Shown here piece by piece: positions 4,731 through 6,394 of a DNA stretch of 6,394 nucleotides. Location: the NCBI GenBank assembly GCA_028716065.1, contig JAQUQN010000048.1, positions 1 through 6,394 of the forward strand, read 5' to 3'. The DNA comes from Candidatus Omnitrophota bacterium. Its GTDB lineage: Bacteria; Omnitrophota; Gorgyraeia; 2-01-FULL-45-10. The notes beneath the pieces are model-generated. The model did no database searches. It was not told where the DNA came from and saw only the letters and a list, made by a program, of their open reading frames with translations. Every line of letters begins with the position of its first letter. The first letter of the stretch is position 1. The position numbers and the translations under genes are program-made.

Positions 4731-5417
4731 TTATGTCCCCTTCAGAATTTCAACGATCTCCGGTTCATCTATGCTTTTGAGATTTGCTATTATCTTTTCC
4801 CGCCATTTCTTATGCATTTTGTTAAAGATCGTCTTTATAGAGTCGATTTTGTTATTCTTTGATAGCTCTCTAAAGACCCTTATTGCGCCTTCGATATCTC
4901 TATCATGTTTATCTATTTTTCGACGCCTTTTAAACACTATGAATTTATGCAAAGCATATGCGGCCGGATCAGGTAATCTAATAATCGATCCTTCGGCATT
5001 AACAGCAATGGTATTTGTTATAAGAAAATCCAGAAATCTTAGAGGAACAGCATTGATACCAAGCTGAGGAATCAAGTATGGCTTATTATGCCCACGGCCT
5101 CGTTCCGGCACAAGAAACTCTACGGTTAGATCGGGATGTTCTAATTTTAAATAACCCTTCGACCCTTTGTGTTCTTCAATAAAACCGAGGTCTTTCAAGA
5201 GGTCGAAAACGGTGATATTGCTATTAAACCTGGGAGGTATCGGTACCAGAAAATCGATATCTTTTGTTCTAATAAAAGTAGAATATTCTTTGGAATTAAA
5301 GTAATATTTATAAAAATAAATGCTCCAGCTGCCGATCAATATAAGATGCTTTAAGATACCCGCCTTTTCGAATCTCCTTAAAACTTCCATGCACAGGTCA
5401 AACGTTTTCTTTTCCAC
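4731..5417 (-). CDS. Nucleotidyltransferase-fold protein, toxin-antitoxin-like partner (228 aa)
   Basis: A stand-alone protein with the polymerase-beta-type nucleotidyltransferase signature. It has GSW at 29-31, the paired acids in RTKDIDFLVP (D53 and D55), and a third acid in DLTVEFLVP (E100), giving a complete metal-binding triad. The best match I can name is the GSU2403/NTP_transf_8-like group, and more loosely the AbiEii/MenT toxins; the substrate (tRNA, protein or other) is unknown. The remainder is a helical, basic C-terminal domain (KFIVFKRRRKIDKHDRD near 160). The start is GTG 5417, supported by AAGGAAGG 6 bases upstream and by its 20-bp overlap with the preceding gene, which implies translational coupling. 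Codons are more AT-rich than in neighbouring metabolic genes, consistent with acquisition. Antisense open frames here are shadows. The fold is confident; a toxin role is inferred from arrangement. Confidence 0.8.
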   Translation of the reverse strand: MEKKTFDLCMEVLRRFEKAGILKHLILIGSWSIYFYKYYFNSKEYSTFIRTKDIDFLVPIPPRFNSNITVFDLLKDLGFIEEHKGSKGYLKLEHPDLTVEFLVPERGRGHNKPYLIPQLGINAVPLRFLDFLITNTIAVNAEGSIIRLPDPAAYALHKFIVFKRRRKIDKHDRDIEGAIRVFRELSKNNKIDSIKTIFNKMHKKWREKIIANLKSIDEPEIVEILKGT

Positions 5418-5718
5418 GCAATGCCTTCCTTAAATACTTTATTCGACTGCTTAGCTGCTTGATCATCTGCTTATATTTTAATCTTAACTGTTTCGATTTC
5501 CTGAATTCCTCCAGAAATTCTTTTCGCAATTGCTTGCCCTTATAAATGAACCTTACTCTCTTGCCTTCTCTGAATGCGAGATAATAATAGCTGTGGCCCC
5601 TTATCTTCTTTAATATCAGGCTGCCACCCGGATGAGATTTCAGCTCTTCCTCATATCTTTTTTTTAGCCGTATGGAGTTTTCCAATTCTTCCCTGAGAAC
5701 CCCTTTAATCAGACCCAT
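5398..5718 (-). CDS. Small basic helical protein upstream of the nucleotidyltransferase, antitoxin-like or RNA-binding (106 aa)
   Basis: First gene of the two-gene operon. Predicted layout: an amphipathic helix at 5-29, a compact beta segment PGGSLILKKIRGHSYYYLAF then a basic hairpin RVRFIYKGK (30-62), and a long Lys/Arg-rich helix or coiled coil at 63-102. The pattern GSL..K.IRG..YYY followed by Y.GK resembles a small uncharacterised domain found in many bacteria and archaea; I cannot name it with certainty. The high positive charge suggests nucleic-acid binding. I chose ATG 5718 because AAAGG lies 8 bases upstream. The in-frame ATG at 5766 lies in and overlaps the -10 box, so it cannot be transcribed from this promoter. 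The gene overlaps the downstream one by 20 bp. The product may bind the operator repeats and repress its own operon, as antitoxins often do; this is inference. Confidence 0.75.
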   Translation of the reverse strand: MGLIKGVLREELENSIRLKKRYEEELKSHPGGSLILKKIRGHSYYYLAFREGKRVRFIYKGKQLRKEFLEEFRKSKQLRLKYKQMIKQLSSRIKYLRKALRGKENV

Positions 5719-5734
5719 GTCCCAAGCCTTTCTA

Positions 5735-5835
5735 TTACCAAACAAATATCTGTATAGAGTATACATTGTTTGGTAACGTTTGTCAACCTATTTTTGTACC
5801 AAACAAATTATGTTAAATATGCCTATATGTTTGGT
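5735..5835. promoter_or_regulatory. Four-half-site operator array (ACCAAACA/TGTTTGGT)
   Basis: The 8-mer ACCAAACA or its complement occurs at 5737-5744, 5767-5774 (inverted), 5798-5805 and 5828-5835 (inverted). Starts are spaced 30, 31 and 30 bp, about three helical turns, with alternating orientation. The first pair extends to a perfect 10-bp inverted repeat, TTACCAAACA/TGTTTGGTAA. The 5767 site lies between the -35 and -10 boxes and 5737 lies just past the start point, a layout suited to repression. The first and third sites share the extended ACCAAACAAAT. Confidence 0.75.
5758..5786 (-). promoter_or_regulatory. Near-consensus promoter of the nucleotidyltransferase operon
   Basis: On the minus strand, TTGACA (5786-5781), a 17-base spacer and TATACT (5763-5758) are present. 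The predicted start point near 5750 leaves a leader of about 30 nt to the ATG at 5718. Its strength and its overlap with an operator half-site suggest a promoter normally held down by a repressor. Confidence 0.85.
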
Positions 5836-5897
5836 GTCAGATTGGTGCCAATTTTTGGCTAAACTATTGGTGGTTTTTGGAACCGTTTCATCGGGAG

Positions 5898-6394
5898 TCA
5901 GGCGGTAGGAGTTTTTGGGCAAGTGAAATTGGGCCTGGCCTTTTCCGTATATTTTATGATTCTATTCATCATGTCCACGCACTCTACCGGATACGAACCG
6001 ACGGCGCTCTCGGCGGAGAGCATCACGTAGTCCGTGCCGTCCAGTATGGCGTTGGCCACGTCCGAGACCTCGGCCCTCGTGGGCATGCGGTTCTCGGTCA
6101 TGCTCTCGAGCATCTGCGTGGCGGTGATGACGAACTTCTTCGCGCGGTTGCACTTCCTTATAATCTCTTTCTGGACTATCGGAACCTCATATATGGGGAT
6201 GGAGACGCCCATGTCGCCCCTGGCGACCATTATCCCGTCGCATACCTTTATTATCGCGTCTATGTTCCTTATGCCTTCGCCGTTCTCTATCTTAGCTATT
6301 ACGCGGGGAGCTGCCCGAACATTTCCGAGGCGCTTTCTTAAGGTGAGGATATCGTCCTTCGTCCTGACGAAAGACTGGGCGATATAATCCACTT
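5898..6394 (-). CDS. pyk: Pyruvate kinase, partial (N-terminus beyond right edge), lacking the C-terminal domain
   Basis: Pyruvate kinase makes pyruvate and ATP from phosphoenolpyruvate and ADP, the last step of glycolysis. The visible 164 residues are the second half of the catalytic TIM barrel. They contain VDYIAQSFVR, the active-site signature RVIAKIENGEGIRN (catalytic Lys and metal-binding Glu), DGIMVARGDMGV (metal and substrate binding), VITATQMLESM, PTRAEVSDVANAILDGTDYV and MLSAESAVG. The gene begins outside the window: GTG at 6392 is an internal valine codon in VDYIA. It stops with TGA at 5900-5898, right after the last barrel helix (RIIKYTEKA) and a short RPNFTCPKTPTA tail. The roughly 120-residue C-terminal domain that mediates tetramer contacts and allostery in most homologues is missing. 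This may be a naturally short form or a truncation by the adjoining accessory block. Confidence 0.93.
   Translation of the reverse strand, partial: VDYIAQSFVRTKDDILTLRKRLGNVRAAPRVIAKIENGEGIRNIDAIIKVCDGIMVARGDMGVSIPIYEVPIVQKEIIRKCNRAKKFVITATQMLESMTENRMPTRAEVSDVANAILDGTDYVMLSAESAVGSYPVECVDMMNRIIKYTEKARPNFTCPKTPTA

Noticed and set aside
4654..5067. 137-codon plus-strand frame with hydrophobic stretches
   Set aside because: Antisense to the nucleotidyltransferase gene, which has motif, ribosome binding site and operon support.
5877..6341. 154- and 117-codon plus-strand frames
   Set aside because: Antisense to pyruvate kinase.

Overview
The window looks like a chromosomal stretch from an uncultured, probably anaerobic Gram-negative-type bacterium. 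It combines an Rnf complex subunit, pyruvate kinase, an FMN nitroreductase and a small protein with a Sec signal peptide, with moderate GC and unusually many intergenic palindromes. Gene style and palindrome density remind me of Omnitrophota-type genomes. That is an impression, not a demonstration.

Layout. 1-865 (minus): N-terminal two thirds of rnfC, running off the left edge, with its promoter at 903-930 and an inverted repeat just upstream. 866-1612 has no gene. It holds one short palindromic repeat (968-1015) and two large adjacent imperfect palindromes (1025-1264 and 1292-1543). 1613-1783 (plus): a tiny eight-cysteine protein. Its stop codon abuts the stop codon of an MFS exporter gene on the other strand (1784-3055). 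That exporter has a strong promoter so close to its ATG that the mRNA is probably leaderless. 3093-3598 has no intact gene: it holds a third large nested hairpin (3129-3321), a decayed HNH-like ORF inside 13-bp inverted repeats (3328-3550), and a C-rich tandem repeat (3559-3598). 3599-4377 (minus): nitroreductase and a secreted small protein, 11 bp apart, downstream of tRNA-Thr(CGU) at 4433-4508. The 55 bp between the tRNA and the secreted-protein gene show nothing beyond a weak ribosome binding site. 4509-4730 has no gene; it carries another palindrome, a 20-bp copy of the tRNA 5' end, and an isolated hairpin. 4731-5718 (minus): a two-gene operon of a small helical, basic protein and a nucleotidyltransferase-fold protein, overlapping by 20 bp. 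It lies behind a near-consensus promoter embedded in four operator half-sites. 5898-6394 (minus): the C-terminal part of a pyruvate kinase that lacks the usual C-terminal domain.

Three things stand out. First, a palindromic repeat family with a conserved GAA/GAA internal loop, one copy of which sits in frame inside rnfC. Second, a toxin-antitoxin-like operon with regularly spaced operators. Third, the large nested palindromes. rnfC and pyk are ordinary energy-metabolism genes; the material between them looks accessory and repeatedly invaded by small repeats. Two start codons (1613 and 5718) are placed downstream of the longest ORF because the upstream ATG lies inside the promoter.
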